Positions 1 to 10,314 of a stretch of 46,555 nucleotides of DNA are shown here, one piece after another. How positions within the stretch are numbered: position 1 is the stretch's first letter; each line of letters begins with the position of its first letter. A program made the translations under genes and the position numbers. The notes beneath the pieces were generated by a model. The model had not been told where the DNA came from. It saw nothing but the letters and a program-made list of their open reading frames with translations, and searched no databases. Origin of the DNA: Clostridia bacterium (GTDB taxonomy: Bacteria; Bacillota; Clostridia; TANB77; CAG-508); assembly GCA_017511265.1 (NCBI GenBank), contig JAFWKV010000016.1, forward strand, positions 1 through 46,555, read 5' to 3'.

Positions 1-33
1 CAAGGTCGTAATGTTTAATAAAATATAATCAAG
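1..33. repeat. Edge of a family-3 inverted-repeat element
   Basis: The first bases (CAAGGTCGTAATGTTTAA and the AT-rich run after it) match, almost base for base, the reverse complement of about 18292-18316, the right side of the large element between rpmB and spoVM. The window therefore seems to open inside a second copy of that element. Only one arm is visible, so the hairpin itself cannot be confirmed. Confidence 0.5.
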
Positions 34-37
34 GACA

Positions 38-117
38 AGGTGATACTTTTTTGACCCCGACCCCAAACTAATCGGCAGGGTGATGTTTTTTTCCCCCGTC
101 CCAAAAGACAGCAGCTT
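38..117. repeat. REP-like GGTGAT/CCCGTCCC repeat unit, one-sided
   Basis: This stretch carries GGTGATACTTTTTTGACC and then AGGGTGATGTTTTTTTCC followed by CCGTCCCAAAAGACAGCAG. The second half is the module found in both arms of the large palindrome at 41459-41907 and on one side of the element at 25480. It sits just beyond the stop codon of eno, where a transcription end would be expected. I see no clear T-tailed hairpin here. Confidence 0.6.
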
Positions 118-118
118 T

Positions 119-1438
<1,320 letters not shown>

Positions 1439-1450
1439 CTATTTCTTATT

Positions 1451-1487
1451 GGGATTGTCAATTTGAACGGTTCTAATTGACAACCCC
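1451..1487. repeat. REP-like palindrome (GTCAATT family) in the eno leader
   Basis: Two 18-base arms, 1451-1468 and 1470-1487, pair with two mismatches around a single central base; each contains TTGTCAATT and GAAC. The same sequence type occurs twice at 7475-7553. It lies about 11 bases upstream of the eno ribosome binding site on the minus strand, so a transcript from upstream would carry this hairpin in the eno leader. Confidence 0.75.
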
Positions 1488-1540
1488 TTTTAGTTATTTA
1501 ACTAGTATTAAATTCTTACTAGTCTTCTCATTTTTTTATG

Positions 1541-1678
1541 TAGAACAATATATAAATAAAAGAAATCCGCGTAAGCGAACAAACGAGCAAAGCGAGTGCG
1601 ATTGGAGCAACTTACAGACTATTTTTAAAATCTGGAAGTTGCGACACACAAGGATTTCTGTATTTATATATTGTTCTA
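1541..1678. repeat. Family-3 inverted-repeat element (GCGTAAGCG core), copy 1
   Basis: Perfect 18-base AT-rich arms (1541-1558 with 1661-1678) enclose a core. On the plus strand the core reads AAATCC, GCGTAAGCGAACAAACGAGC, AAAGCGAGTGCGATTGGA, a stem GCAACTT...AAGTTGC, then GACACACAA and GGATTT. The copy at 6109-6250 has the same unpaired motifs but different bases in both inner and outer stems, with pairing kept. Together with the palindrome at 1451 and the repeat at 1713 it fills the 343-base gap between eno and the next gene. Confidence 0.8.
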
Positions 1679-1712
1679 TAAAAAATATAATTACATTTTT
1701 AATGTTCAAATG

Positions 1713-1774
1713 TTGTCAATTAAGCCCGTCCCCATTGACACTGATACTTTTTCCTCCGTCCCCAAAGTATCAGT
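1713..1774. repeat. REP-like tandem palindromes overlapping a gene end
   Basis: TTGTCAATTAAGCCCGTCC followed by CCATTGACAC is nearly identical to one arm of the hairpin at 44385-44465. It is followed directly by a small hairpin with stem CTGATACTTT/AAAGTATCAG (1741-1750 with 1765-1774). The TGA stop of the neighbouring YezG-like gene (1770-1772) falls inside the second stem. Confidence 0.65.
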
Positions 1775-2438
1775 ATTTGAGTATTTGATTTTTACTAGTT
1801 TTTGTATTTCTACTAGCAACATACTCAACATTTTCTGTGCTTTCATGTTCGCTGCTCTGATAATCAACAACATTACTTACATCTTTAACATAAATGCCAT
1901 CATTATAATATTCTTTCTTTCCTTGTCCATTCAATTCTTTATCAATGATATATTTTTTTAAAACTTCTTTTTCTTCTTTATTAGCATAGTCTATTGAAAG
2001 TCCTAAATACTTATATCTCCAGATAATATGTCTTTCATAACTAGTTAAACCGTCATTATTTAAGTCTTCATAACCATATTCAATTGCAAATCTTGTTCCT
2101 TTAATAATTATTGTTAAATTACTCCATAGTTCTTGTCCTGTTGCTAAAAATTCCTTTCTCAATTCTTTTATTTCATCATATAAGAATTCAACTAGTTTTC
2201 CATACTCATTTTCATCAATATTAAATTTAGTCGGAATTTCATATACATTTACCGGATTCTTTTTTAATATGCTTTTTGGTACATAGTAAAAAAATAATTC
2301 GCCTGTTGATTCTTCTCCAGCTTTGTCTATAACTGACGCGTATAAATATAAATTTTCCCATTTTTCAGGTATCATATAAAATAATTTCTTTTGGATATCT
2401 TCATATTTATCCTTTATCTTTTTAGTATGTCGTAACAT
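1770..2438 (-). CDS. YezG/DUF600-like immunity-type protein
   Basis: A 222-residue protein. Its first part (IPEKWENLYLYASV near residue 25, then a GELFFYYVPKS segment, then a stretch on how the chain is read by LYDEIKELRKEF) resembles the YezG/DUF600 family, whose members include antitoxin or immunity partners of secreted LXG toxins in Bacillota. No toxin gene is next to it. The C-terminal 40 residues are polar and low in complexity. It starts at an ATG with a weak AAAGGGG site, 20 bases after gpmI, so it is probably co-transcribed with the glycolytic genes. Its stop codon lies inside a REP-like hairpin, which suggests that repeat insertion redefined the end of the gene. The family assignment is from memory of the motif pattern and is moderate. 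Confidence 0.55.
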   Translation of the reverse strand: MLRHTKKIKDKYEDIQKKLFYMIPEKWENLYLYASVIDKAGEESTGELFFYYVPKSILKKNPVNVYEIPTKFNIDENEYGKLVEFLYDEIKELRKEFLATGQELWSNLTIIIKGTRFAIEYGYEDLNNDGLTSYERHIIWRYKYLGLSIDYANKEEKEVLKKYIIDKELNGQGKKEYYNDGIYVKDVSNVVDYQSSEHESTENVEYVASRNTKTSKNQILKY

Positions 2439-2458
2439 AAATTAATCTAACCCCTTTA

Positions 2459-3997
2459 TTATTTATCAAATTCTAGCAAACTTTCTCCTGTCATTTCGTC
2501 TGGTTTGTCTATTCCCATAATATCAAGCATTGTTGGTGTTAAATCAGCTAATTTACCTGATTTTAACTTTACATTATTTTTTTCTGTTACTAAAATAAGT
2601 GGAACAGGATTGGTTGTGTGCGCTGTATGTGGTTCTCCTGTTTTATAATCTATCATCTGCTCACAATTTCCGTGATCTGCTGTGATTAAAAGTGAACCTT
2701 TTTTACTGTTCACAGCTTTCACAATTTTTCCTATACATTTATCAATTGTTTCTACTGCTTTTATTGCAGCTGTTAAGCTTCCTGTATGTCCTACCATATC
2801 AGGATTTGCAAAGTTCAAAATAATTGAATCATATTTTTCAGAATTTATTGCTTCAACAACTTTGTTAGTTACTTCTAATGCACTCATTTCTGGCTGTAAG
2901 TCATATGTTGCAACTTTAGGAGATGGCACTAATATTCTATCTTCTCCTTTATATTGTTTTTCTTCTCCTCCATTGAAAAAGAATGTTACATGTGCATATT
3001 TTTCTGTTTCAGCTATACGAAGTTGAGTTAATCCTTTATTACTTAAAACTTCTCCAAATGTATTTTTTAATTGCTCTTTTTTGAATGCTATATGAACATT
3101 TGATAATGTCTCGTCATAGTTCGTAAAACATACAAAATATAGTTTCATTTTTTTTGTTTCAAATTCACTAAATTTAGTATCAGTTAATGCTCTTGTTAGC
3201 TGTCTTGCTCTATCTGGTCTAAAATTGAAAAATATTACAGAGTCATTATTTTCTATTTTTGCTAATGGTTCTGATTCGCTTCCAATTACTATTGGTTCAA
3301 CAAACTCGTCAAACACTTCTTTTTGATAGCTTTGTTCTAGTGCAGGAATAGGCTCTCTTGCAAAAATACCTTTTCCATATATTAATGCATTATATGTTTT
3401 TTGTATTCTTTCCCATCTTTTGTCTCTGTCCATACTATAATATCTGCCTGAAATACTTGCAATTTTTCCAATGCCTTTTTCTTTTATTTTGTTTTCTAAT
3501 TCTGTTATATATTGTTCAGCAGATGCTGGTGGTGTATCTCTTCCATCTAAAAAGCAGTGAATATATACATCTTCAAAGTCTCTTCTTTTTGCCATTTCTA
3601 ATAAAGCATATAAATGTCTTATATGACTATGAACTCCTCCATCTGACAATAATCCCATTATGTGCAACTTCGAATTATTTTTTTTACAATTATCTATTGC
3701 AGATATGAATTCAGAGTTTGAAAAAAAGTCGCCATTTTCTATTGATTTTGTTATTCTTGTTAGTTCTTGATATACTATTCTTCCAGCTCCTATATTAGTA
3801 TGACCTACTTCTGAATTGCCCATTTGTCCTTCTGGTAGTCCTACACTTAGTCCACTTGTATATATTTGTGCTGTTGGGTATTTTATCATGAGTTTATCTA
3901 TATTAGGTGTTGCAGCTAATTTAACTGCATTTCCATTTTTATTTTCATTAATGCCAAATCCATCTAATATCATTAGCATTGTAAGCTTATTTTTCAT
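2459..3997 (-). CDS. gpmI: 2,3-bisphosphoglycerate-independent phosphoglycerate mutase
   Basis: Interconverts 3- and 2-phosphoglycerate using two Mn ions; a cytosolic glycolytic enzyme of the alkaline phosphatase superfamily. LILDGFG-type metal-binding residues open the protein, and the phosphorylated serine is Ser62 in [17 protein letters not shown]. The later metal site [11 protein letters not shown] and the [10 protein letters not shown] segment are present. Length is 512 residues from ATG 3997, the family norm. I prefer this ATG over the TTG at 4006 because AGGAAGG (4007-4013) sits 9 bases before the ATG but touches the TTG. The gene lies 20 bases after tpiA, so the two are in one operon. 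Confidence 0.97.
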   Translation of the reverse strand: MKNKLTMLMILDGFGINENKNGNAVKLAATPNIDKLMIKYPTAQIYTSGLSVGLPEGQMGNSEVGHTNIGAGRIVYQELTRITKSIENGDFFSNSEFISAIDNCKKNNSKLHIMGLLSDGGVHSHIRHLYALLEMAKRRDFEDVYIHCFLDGRDTPPASAEQYITELENKIKEKGIGKIASISGRYYSMDRDKRWERIQKTYNALIYGKGIFAREPIPALEQSYQKEVFDEFVEPIVIGSESEPLAKIENNDSVIFFNFRPDRARQLTRALTDTKFSEFETKKMKLYFVCFTNYDETLSNVHIAFKKEQLKNTFGEVLSNKGLTQLRIAETEKYAHVTFFFNGGEEKQYKGEDRILVPSPKVATYDLQPEMSALEVTNKVVEAINSEKYDSIILNFANPDMVGHTGSLTAAIKAVETIDKCIGKIVKAVNSKKGSLLITADHGNCEQMIDYKTGEPHTAHTTNPVPLILVTEKNNVKLKSGKLADLTPTMLDIMGIDKPDEMTGESLLEFDK

Positions 3998-4017
3998 TTT
4001 GTTCAACCTTCCTATTT

Positions 4018-4770
4018 TTATTTGTCATAATTTACAATTTTAGCAAATTCGTCTGCTTTAAGACTTGCTCCTCCAACTAGTCCTCCGTCAATGTCTGAAG
4101 TCTCAAATAATTCTTTAGCATTTGAGGCATTAACGCTTCCCCCGTAAAGAATTATTATTTCATCTGCAACTTTTTCTCCTAACATATTTCTAACTTGTCC
4201 ACGAATTGCTTTTATTGCTTCATTTGCATCTTCGCTTGTTGCAGTTTTTCCTGTTCCAATTGCCCAAATTGGTTCATATGCAAGTGTTATATTTTCCATT
4301 TCTTCAGCTGTAAGTCCTTCTAAGGCAAGTTTCGTTTGATTTGTAATTATTTCTTCTGCTTTTCCAGCTTCTCTTTGTTCTAATGTTTCACCTACACATA
4401 TTATAGGTTTTAAATTATATTTTAGTGCTGCTTTTACTTTTTTATTTACTGTTTCATCTGTTTCTGCAAAATATTGTCTTCTTTCTGAATGTCCAATTAT
4501 TACATATTCTACATTAATTGATTTTAGCATTTCTCCTGATACTTCTCCTGTATATGCTCCTTTTTCTTCAAAGTGCATATTTTGTGCCCCTACTTTTATA
4601 TTTGTTCCTTGTACTGAAAGTAAGCTATAAAATAAGTCTGTAAATGGAACACATATTATTACATCATTTTTTGTATCCTTAACTTGTGGTGCTAAATTCT
4701 CAATAAGAGCTATTGCTTCATTTGGAAGCAAATTCATTTTCCAGTTTCCTGCTATTACTTTTCTTCTCAT
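4018..4770 (-). CDS. tpiA: Triosephosphate isomerase
   Basis: Interconverts dihydroxyacetone phosphate and glyceraldehyde 3-phosphate. It is a 250-residue TIM barrel of normal length. Catalytic Lys11 lies in GNWKMN, the catalytic His in [11 protein letters not shown], the catalytic Glu in [11 protein letters not shown], and the phosphate-gripping C-terminal loops are YGGSVN and GGLVGGASL. The ATG follows AAAGGAGAA. The upstream neighbour, pyrimidine-nucleoside phosphorylase, ends 13 bases before it, and gpmI follows 20 bases later. This is an intact part of the glycolytic operon. Confidence 0.98.
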   Translation of the reverse strand: MRRKVIAGNWKMNLLPNEAIALIENLAPQVKDTKNDVIICVPFTDLFYSLLSVQGTNIKVGAQNMHFEEKGAYTGEVSGEMLKSINVEYVIIGHSERRQYFAETDETVNKKVKAALKYNLKPIICVGETLEQREAGKAEEIITNQTKLALEGLTAEEMENITLAYEPIWAIGTGKTATSEDANEAIKAIRGQVRNMLGEKVADEIIILYGGSVNASNAKELFETSDIDGGLVGGASLKADEFAKIVNYDK

Positions 4771-4783
4771 AAAACATTCTCCT

Positions 4784-6085
4784 TTACTTTATTACTCCAT
4801 ATACTATTCTGTGTCTTGTAGGTTTTTGTATATAAATTTTTAGTGATGATAAATATAATTTTTTTGCCTCTTCTATTATGTCTTCTTTATTAGTATGTAA
4901 TATTGCTATAGTTTCACCTTTTTTTACATAGTCTCCTGTCTTTTTCATTATGGTTATTCCAGCTGAATAATCTATAGCGTCTTCTTTTGTTTCTCTTCCA
5001 GCACCTAATATACTACTTACTCTACCAATTTCAGATGTGTTCATTTTTATAATATGCCCTAATCTTGGTGCTTTTATTTCTACTGAATATTTAGCTTTTT
5101 CAAATAAATCAGGATTATCAATTTGTTCTATATTTCCACCTTGATTTATTACTAATTCTTTAAATTTGTTAAAAGCTAAACCATCTGTAATTGATTTTTT
5201 AACCAGTTTTTCACATTCATCTTTTTTCTTATTTGTGCATAGCATTAGCATTTCTGTAGATAAGTTTATGCATAAATCTGTTAAGTCTTTTGGGCCCTTT
5301 CCTTTTAAAGTTTCAATTGCTTCTTTTACTTCTAGATTATTGCCTATTTCATTTCCAAGTGGTGCATTCATATTAGTAACAACAGCAACTGTTTTTCTTC
5401 CTGCCATTTTTCCAATGTTAACCATTGTTCTAGCAAGTTTCGCACCTTGTATAAAGTTTTTCATAAATGCTCCACTTCCAACTTTAATGTCTAAAACAAT
5501 GCATTCTGAACCTGCTGCTATTTTTTTACTCATAATGCTTGATGCAATCAATGGTATACTTTGAACTGTAGCTGTTACATCTCTTAGTGCATATATTTTT
5601 TTATCTGCTGGTGCTAAGTTTTTTGAACTGCCAATTAATCCTATTCCAATTCTATTTACTTGGTCAATAAACTGCTTTTCTTCTATATTAGTTTTATATC
5701 CTTCTATAGATTCTAACTTATCTATTGTGCCTCCTGTAAATCCTAGTGCTCTTCCACTCATTTTGGCTACTTTGCAGCCTAAACTTGCTACTATTGGTGC
5801 TACAATTAAGGTTGTTTTGTCTCCTACTCCACCTGTGCTGTGTTTGTCTACCGTAACACCATTCACAGGGGATAAATCTAATTTATCCCCTGAATTTGCC
5901 ATTGTTATTGTTAAATCGGTTAATTCACGCGTGCTCATTCCATTGCAACATATAGCCATCAGTAATGCTGACATTTGATAGTCTGGAATGTTGCCTTTAG
6001 TATAGCCTGTAACAAAATATTCTATTTCTTCTTTGTTTAATACTTTGTCTTGTCTTTTTTTATCTATTATGTCATACATATTCAT
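4784..6085 (-). CDS. pdp: Pyrimidine-nucleoside phosphorylase
   Basis: Phosphorolysis of thymidine and uridine to the free base and (deoxy)ribose 1-phosphate; a homodimeric cytosolic salvage enzyme. Its 433 residues match Pdp of Bacillus and Geobacillus. The family signature SGRALGFTGGTIDKLES and the phosphate site KHSTGGVGDKTT are present. The C-terminal domain ends with the KKGETIAILHTN swivelling-domain segment. The ATG follows GGTAGGTG. It sits between pgk and tpiA, a place where Bacillota glycolytic operons normally have no nucleoside gene. Its sugar phosphates feed the pentose and triose pool, so co-expression makes metabolic sense, but that link is inference. Confidence 0.95.
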   Translation of the reverse strand: MNMYDIIDKKRQDKVLNKEEIEYFVTGYTKGNIPDYQMSALLMAICCNGMSTRELTDLTITMANSGDKLDLSPVNGVTVDKHSTGGVGDKTTLIVAPIVASLGCKVAKMSGRALGFTGGTIDKLESIEGYKTNIEEKQFIDQVNRIGIGLIGSSKNLAPADKKIYALRDVTATVQSIPLIASSIMSKKIAAGSECIVLDIKVGSGAFMKNFIQGAKLARTMVNIGKMAGRKTVAVVTNMNAPLGNEIGNNLEVKEAIETLKGKGPKDLTDLCINLSTEMLMLCTNKKKDECEKLVKKSITDGLAFNKFKELVINQGGNIEQIDNPDLFEKAKYSVEIKAPRLGHIIKMNTSEIGRVSSILGAGRETKEDAIDYSAGITIMKKTGDYVKKGETIAILHTNKEDIIEEAKKLYLSSLKIYIQKPTRHRIVYGVIK

Positions 6086-6108
6086 ATGTTAGCACCTACC
6101 TTTATTGT

Positions 6109-6250
6109 TTAAACAAATATATAAAAAGAAAATCTGCGTAAGCGATCAAACGAGCCTATAGCGAGTGCGATTGGAGCAAGCTACAGACTAGTAATTTTCA
6201 GTTCGTAGCTTGCGACACACAAAGATTTTCGACTTTATATATTTGTTTAA
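6109..6250. repeat. Family-3 inverted-repeat element (GCGTAAGCG core), copy 2
   Basis: Perfect 17-base AT arms, 6109-6125 with 6234-6250, enclose the same core as 1541-1678. Against that copy the outer stem has changed from ATCC/GGAT to ATCT/AGAT and the inner stem from GCAACTT/AAGTTGC to GCAAGCTA/TAGCTTGC. The unpaired GCGTAAGCG, AGCGAGTGCGATTGGA and GACACACAA are unchanged. It lies between pgk and the phosphorylase gene. Confidence 0.8.
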
Positions 6251-6271
6251 ATATAATATTCTTGCAATGAA

Positions 6272-7456
6272 CTATTTGTCTTGTAAGGCTTCGATGCCTG
6301 GTAGTTTTTTGCCTTCTAGGAATTCTAATGATGCTCCTCCTCCTGTAGATATGTGTGTCATTTTGTCTGCAACACCTGATCTAAGTGCAGCTGCTCCAGA
6401 GTCTCCTCCACCTATTATTGTGGTTGCATCTAAATCTGCTAGTACTCTTGCTATTGCATTTGTTCCAATTGCAAATTTTTCAAATTCTGATACTCCAACA
6501 GGACCATTCCACATTACTGTTTTAGCTCCTTGTAGTTCTTTTGAATATAGTTCAATTGTTTTTTCTCCTATATCCATACCTTCCCAATCTTCTGGCATTT
6601 GATCAAATGGGACTACTTTTACTTCTGTATCTGGTGAATATTCTTTTCCTATTCTTACATCAAGTGGTAAGAACATTTTTACTCCTTTAGTTTTTGCCTT
6701 TTCCATTAAGCTAAGGGCTAAATCGCATTTATCTGGTTCACAAAGTGATTTTCCTACTTCATATCCTTGTGCTTTGAAGAATGTATATGACATTCCTCCT
6801 CCTATAAATATACTGTCTACTTTGTCAAGTAATGCTTCTATTACACCTATTTTATCAGAAACTTTTGCTCCTCCAACTATTGCCATAAATGGTCTTACTG
6901 GATTATCAATTGTATTTTTTAAGAAATCAATTTCTTTTTCAATTAGAAATCCTGCTACTGCTGGTAAATAGCTTGCAACTCCTGTAGTTGATGCGTGTGC
7001 TCTATGTGCTGATCCAAATGCATCATTTACAAACACATCACAACCTGATGCTAATTCTTTTGCAAATTCTGAGTCATTATCTGTTTCTTCTTTATGAAAT
7101 CTAACATTTTCAAGAAGAACAATTTCTCCTTCTTTTATATTTGCTTTTAGCTCTTTTGCGCTATCTCCAACAACATCTTTTGCCATTTTTACTTCTTGTC
7201 CTAGTAATTCTGACAAAGCTTTTGCTACTGGAGCCAATGAGCACTCTGGCTTATACTCTCCCTTAGGTCTTCCTAAATGAGATGTTATTACTATTTTGCA
7301 ATTGTTTTCTAATAAATACTTAATTGTTGGCAAAGCTGCTACTATTCTTGTACTATCTGTTATTTTTAAGTTTTCATCTAATGGAACATTAAAGTCACAT
7401 CTTAGTAAAACTGTTTTTCCTTTTAAATCTATGTCTTTTACTGTTTTTTTATTCAT
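6272..7456 (-). CDS. pgk: Phosphoglycerate kinase
   Basis: Transfers phosphate from 1,3-bisphosphoglycerate to ADP in glycolysis. The 394-residue protein has the family signature LLRCDFNVP near residue 18, the substrate motif SHLGRP, the GGAKVSDKI segment at the domain hinge, and the nucleotide-binding GGGDSGAAA near the C-terminus. The ATG at 7456 is preceded by AAGGAG eight bases away. An upstream in-frame ATG at 7483 would begin inside the REP-like hairpin and lacks a binding site, so I reject it. gap lies upstream, with a long hairpin (7475-7553) filling the space between them. Confidence 0.98.
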   Translation of the reverse strand: MNKKTVKDIDLKGKTVLLRCDFNVPLDENLKITDSTRIVAALPTIKYLLENNCKIVITSHLGRPKGEYKPECSLAPVAKALSELLGQEVKMAKDVVGDSAKELKANIKEGEIVLLENVRFHKEETDNDSEFAKELASGCDVFVNDAFGSAHRAHASTTGVASYLPAVAGFLIEKEIDFLKNTIDNPVRPFMAIVGGAKVSDKIGVIEALLDKVDSIFIGGGMSYTFFKAQGYEVGKSLCEPDKCDLALSLMEKAKTKGVKMFLPLDVRIGKEYSPDTEVKVVPFDQMPEDWEGMDIGEKTIELYSKELQGAKTVMWNGPVGVSEFEKFAIGTNAIARVLADLDATTIIGGGDSGAAALRSGVADKMTHISTGGGASLEFLEGKKLPGIEALQDK

Positions 7457-7474
7457 GTTTTTGTCTCCTTTTTT

Positions 7475-7553
7475 AGTTGTCAATTGGGACGGTTCTAATT
7501 GACAACCTTTATTTTTGATAAGTTGTCAATTAGAACCGTCCCAATTGACAACT
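7475..7553. repeat. REP-like double palindrome between gap and pgk
   Basis: Each 31-base arm (about 7476-7506 and 7522-7552) is itself a partial palindrome with GTTGTCAATT and AATTGACAAC at its ends and GGGACGGTTCT or its complement in the middle. The arms are exact reverse complements around a 15-base AT-rich loop. It fills the gap–pgk gap and ends a few bases before the pgk ribosome binding site, so it could cause partial termination or separate mRNA stabilities for gap and pgk. That effect is inference. Confidence 0.85.
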
Positions 7554-7561
7554 TTCATTAT

Positions 7562-8578
7562 CTAACCTAATTCTGCAAAGTATTTAATAGTTCTAACCAT
7601 TTGACTTGTATAAGAATTCTCATTATCATACCAAGAAACAACTTGTACTTGATATAAGCCATTTCCTAAGTCTTGTACCATTGTTTGAGTGGCATCAAAT
7701 AAAGAGCCAAATCTCATACCAATAACATCTGAAGAAACTAATTCTTCTTCTGTATATCCAAATGATTCTGTTGATGCTGATTTCATTGCAGCATTTATAT
7801 CTTCTACTGTAACGTTTTCACCTTTTACAACAGCTGTTAATATTGTAGTTGAACCTGTTGGAACTGGTACACGTTGTGCAGAACCAATTAGTTTTCCATT
7901 TAATTCTGGAATAACTAGGCCAATTGCTTTTGCAGCTCCTGTTGAATTTGGAACAATGTTTACTGCTGCTGCTCTTGCTCTACGTAAATCTCCTTTTCTT
8001 TGTGGACCATCTAATATCATTTGGTCTCCTGTATATGCATGTATTGTTGACATTATTCCTGATTGTATTGGAGCATAATCATTTAATGCTTTAGCCATTG
8101 GTGCTAAGCAGTTTGTTGTACATGATGCTGCAGAAATAATTTTGTCTTCTGGTGTTAATATATTGTGATTTACATTGTAAACTACTGTTGGTAAATCATT
8201 TCCAGCTGGTGCTGATATAACTACTCTTTTTGCTCCTGCATTTATATGTGCTTGGGCTTTATCTTTAGATGTATAGAAACCTGTACATTCTAATACTACA
8301 TCTACTCCTATTTCTCCCCATGGTAATTCATTTGCATCTGCTTTTGCATATATTTTTATTTTTTTTCCATCTACTGTGATTGAGTCTTCTCCTGCAGATA
8401 CAGTTTCTGCCTTTTCGTATCTTCCTTGTGCAGAATCATATTTTAATAGGTGTGCTAACATTTTAGGATTTGTTAAATCATTTATAGCAACTACCTCATA
8501 TCCTTCTGCTCCAAACATTTGTCTAAATGCAAGACGTCCTATACGTCCAAAACCATTAATGGCTACTTTTACTGACAT
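7562..8578 (-). CDS. gap: Glyceraldehyde-3-phosphate dehydrogenase (NAD, glycolytic type)
   Basis: Oxidises and phosphorylates glyceraldehyde 3-phosphate to 1,3-bisphosphoglycerate. The 338-residue protein opens with the Rossmann motif INGFGRIG. Asp34 in AINDLT points to NAD rather than NADP. The catalytic Cys153 lies in [12 protein letters not shown] and the catalytic His180 in [12 protein letters not shown]-terminal [13 protein letters not shown] completes the family pattern. The ATG follows AAGGGAGG. It is the first gene of the glycolytic series. No CggR-type regulator precedes it, unlike in Bacillus; a SpoVK-like gene ending in its own terminator is upstream. Confidence 0.98.
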   Translation of the reverse strand: MSVKVAINGFGRIGRLAFRQMFGAEGYEVVAINDLTNPKMLAHLLKYDSAQGRYEKAETVSAGEDSITVDGKKIKIYAKADANELPWGEIGVDVVLECTGFYTSKDKAQAHINAGAKRVVISAPAGNDLPTVVYNVNHNILTPEDKIISAASCTTNCLAPMAKALNDYAPIQSGIMSTIHAYTGDQMILDGPQRKGDLRRARAAAVNIVPNSTGAAKAIGLVIPELNGKLIGSAQRVPVPTGSTTILTAVVKGENVTVEDINAAMKSASTESFGYTEEELVSSDVIGMRFGSLFDATQTMVQDLGNGLYQVQVVSWYDNENSYTSQMVRTIKYFAELG

Positions 8579-8655
8579 AATAAATTCCTCCCTTAATTAT
8601 ATCTAATCTTTTTTATTATTTACCTTATTTTACAAGGTGATACCATTTTATAACA

Positions 8656-8684
8656 AAAAATAGTACTTTTCAAGTACTATTTTT
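8656..8684 (-). terminator. Intrinsic terminator after the SpoVK-like gene
   Basis: A perfect 13-base stem, AAAAATAGTACTT with its complement, around a three-base loop, with flanking A and T runs. It lies 32 bases past the stop codon of the minus-strand ATPase gene and upstream of gap, so it separates the two transcription units. Confidence 0.75.
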
Positions 8685-8715
8685 ATTTTCATCAAATATA
8701 TTTGTATCTTTATCA

Positions 8716-10293
8716 CTATATACTAAAACCAATAACCCTCTTTTTTTCTTCTTTTTTTCTATAACTTAGCTTATTCAATGTTTCAATAATATCACATTTT
8801 TTTATTAAATTTTTGTCTGTTTTATTTTTCACAACCCTGTTAGCTTGTTCCATTTTGACTTTTTCGAATAAACTTCTTACAAATCTACCATTTGAAAAAT
8901 TTTCTTGCTGTTTTGCAATTTCAAATACTTGTAGTAATGTTTGCTTAATGTTTGATGATAATTTATAGTCTTCATTTTTGCATAATAATTTAAATATTTC
9001 ATATAGTTCTTCTGAGGTATAATCTGGAAAGAATATTTTAAATTGTATTCTGCTTTCAAAACCAGGGTTCATTTGTAATAATTCTTCCATCTTATTTTCA
9101 TACCCTGCCATTATTATACATACTTTGTCTCTTTTGTCTTCCATTTCTTTTAATAATGTAGCAATTGCTTCTTCTTCATATCCACCTTTTTTGTCTGAAA
9201 TCAAGCTATAAGCTTCATCTATGAATAGTACTCCTCCTTCTGCTCGTCTTACTAATCTTTTTGTTTCTCCTGCAGTCCATCCAACATACATTCCTACTAA
9301 GTCTCTTCCATGCGCTTCAACAAAGCTATCCCTATCTGATAAAATTTTTTCTTCTGTAAATATTTTTCCAAGTATCCTTGCAACTGTTGTCTTGCCTGTG
9401 CCTGGATTTCCATAAAAACACATATGTAGCATTGGTAGCTTGTCCCTATTTTGGCTAACTTTTATGTAGTTTACGACTTTTGATATTTGTTCTTTTACCT
9501 CACTCATGCCTATCATTCCATCCAGTTCATCTATTGCTTTTTGCTTTTTATTGGTTTTTCTTTTTTGGTTTCTATTATTTTTGCTTGTATTTTTATTTTT
9601 GTCTAATAGCATTTCCACATTTTCTTCATTTTTTGTTTTGCTATTTACTAAAATATTTATTAGAATATTTTTTATTTTATAATATGGATTTTCTGCTATT
9701 TCTATAATTGTACTTCTTTTACATTTAAGTTTGTTTTCTTTCATAAACTTTTCTATAAATTTTTCTTTTTCTTCACTGGAAATTGATTCTATTTTCATTG
9801 CCCATGAAAATGTTTCACTCATTAAAGCATTTATATCTCCTTCACGCCATTTATTTTCTATAATTATGTATGTTTTTTGCGGCATTTGTTCCATCATATC
9901 TTCAATCATTTTCTTAACTTCTGAGTCTTCTTTTCTTGTTTGACTAAAATCTATTACTATTACATCCTCTTCTATTTTTATGTTTTTCATTCTGTTTATT
10001 CTATAGTCTAACCTATCTAAATATAAAATATCTGAATTATGTATTATTCCATTTTCTAGATATATTTCTGCTATTACATTTATGAGGTCTTCATATAATA
10101 CATATGATGATTCGTTTCTTATTATTATGTTGTAATTTTCAAATTCTAGCTTGTTCTTTGCTCCTTTCATAACTTCATAGCATTTTATTATTTCTCTTAA
10201 TACTTGTTTATTTTTGTTTATACCTATTTTATCATCTAATTTTGATAATATTTTTTCATTTTTTTGATTTAATTTTTCACATTTTAATTCCAA
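8716..10293 (-). CDS. SpoVK/CbbX-family AAA+ ATPase
   Basis: A 525-residue protein. Residues about 253-510 form a CbbX/SpoVK-type AAA+ domain: a region starting ELDGMIGM, Walker A GNPGTGKTT (295-303), a pore-loop-like GMYVGWTAG, Walker B GVLFIDEAYSL (354-364), sensor ATLLKEMED and IIMAGYE, and a FESRIQFKIFFPDY segment with the arginine finger. SpoVK is needed for spore maturation; CbbX remodels Rubisco. The first 250 residues are not a domain I recognise and end in a Lys/Asn-rich linker. The start is a TTG at 10293 with AGGGGT upstream; no better ATG is in frame nearby. It follows dnaB by 21 bases, so is likely in its transcript. The sporulation role is inferred. Confidence 0.8.
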   Translation of the reverse strand: MELKCEKLNQKNEKILSKLDDKIGINKNKQVLREIIKCYEVMKGAKNKLEFENYNIIIRNESSYVLYEDLINVIAEIYLENGIIHNSDILYLDRLDYRINRMKNIKIEEDVIVIDFSQTRKEDSEVKKMIEDMMEQMPQKTYIIIENKWREGDINALMSETFSWAMKIESISSEEKEKFIEKFMKENKLKCKRSTIIEIAENPYYKIKNILINILVNSKTKNEENVEMLLDKNKNTSKNNRNQKRKTNKKQKAIDELDGMIGMSEVKEQISKVVNYIKVSQNRDKLPMLHMCFYGNPGTGKTTVARILGKIFTEEKILSDRDSFVEAHGRDLVGMYVGWTAGETKRLVRRAEGGVLFIDEAYSLISDKKGGYEEEAIATLLKEMEDKRDKVCIIMAGYENKMEELLQMNPGFESRIQFKIFFPDYTSEELYEIFKLLCKNEDYKLSSNIKQTLLQVFEIAKQQENFSNGRFVRSLFEKVKMEQANRVVKNKTDKNLIKKCDIIETLNKLSYRKKEEKKRVIGFSI

Positions 10294-10314
10294 TTTTAAA
10301 ACCCCTATCTATTA

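Noticed and set aside
8630..8650. Another REP-like copy (CAAGGTGATACC)
   Set aside because: Only 12 bases match the unit at 34-50 and there is no paired arm or second block nearby; probably chance.
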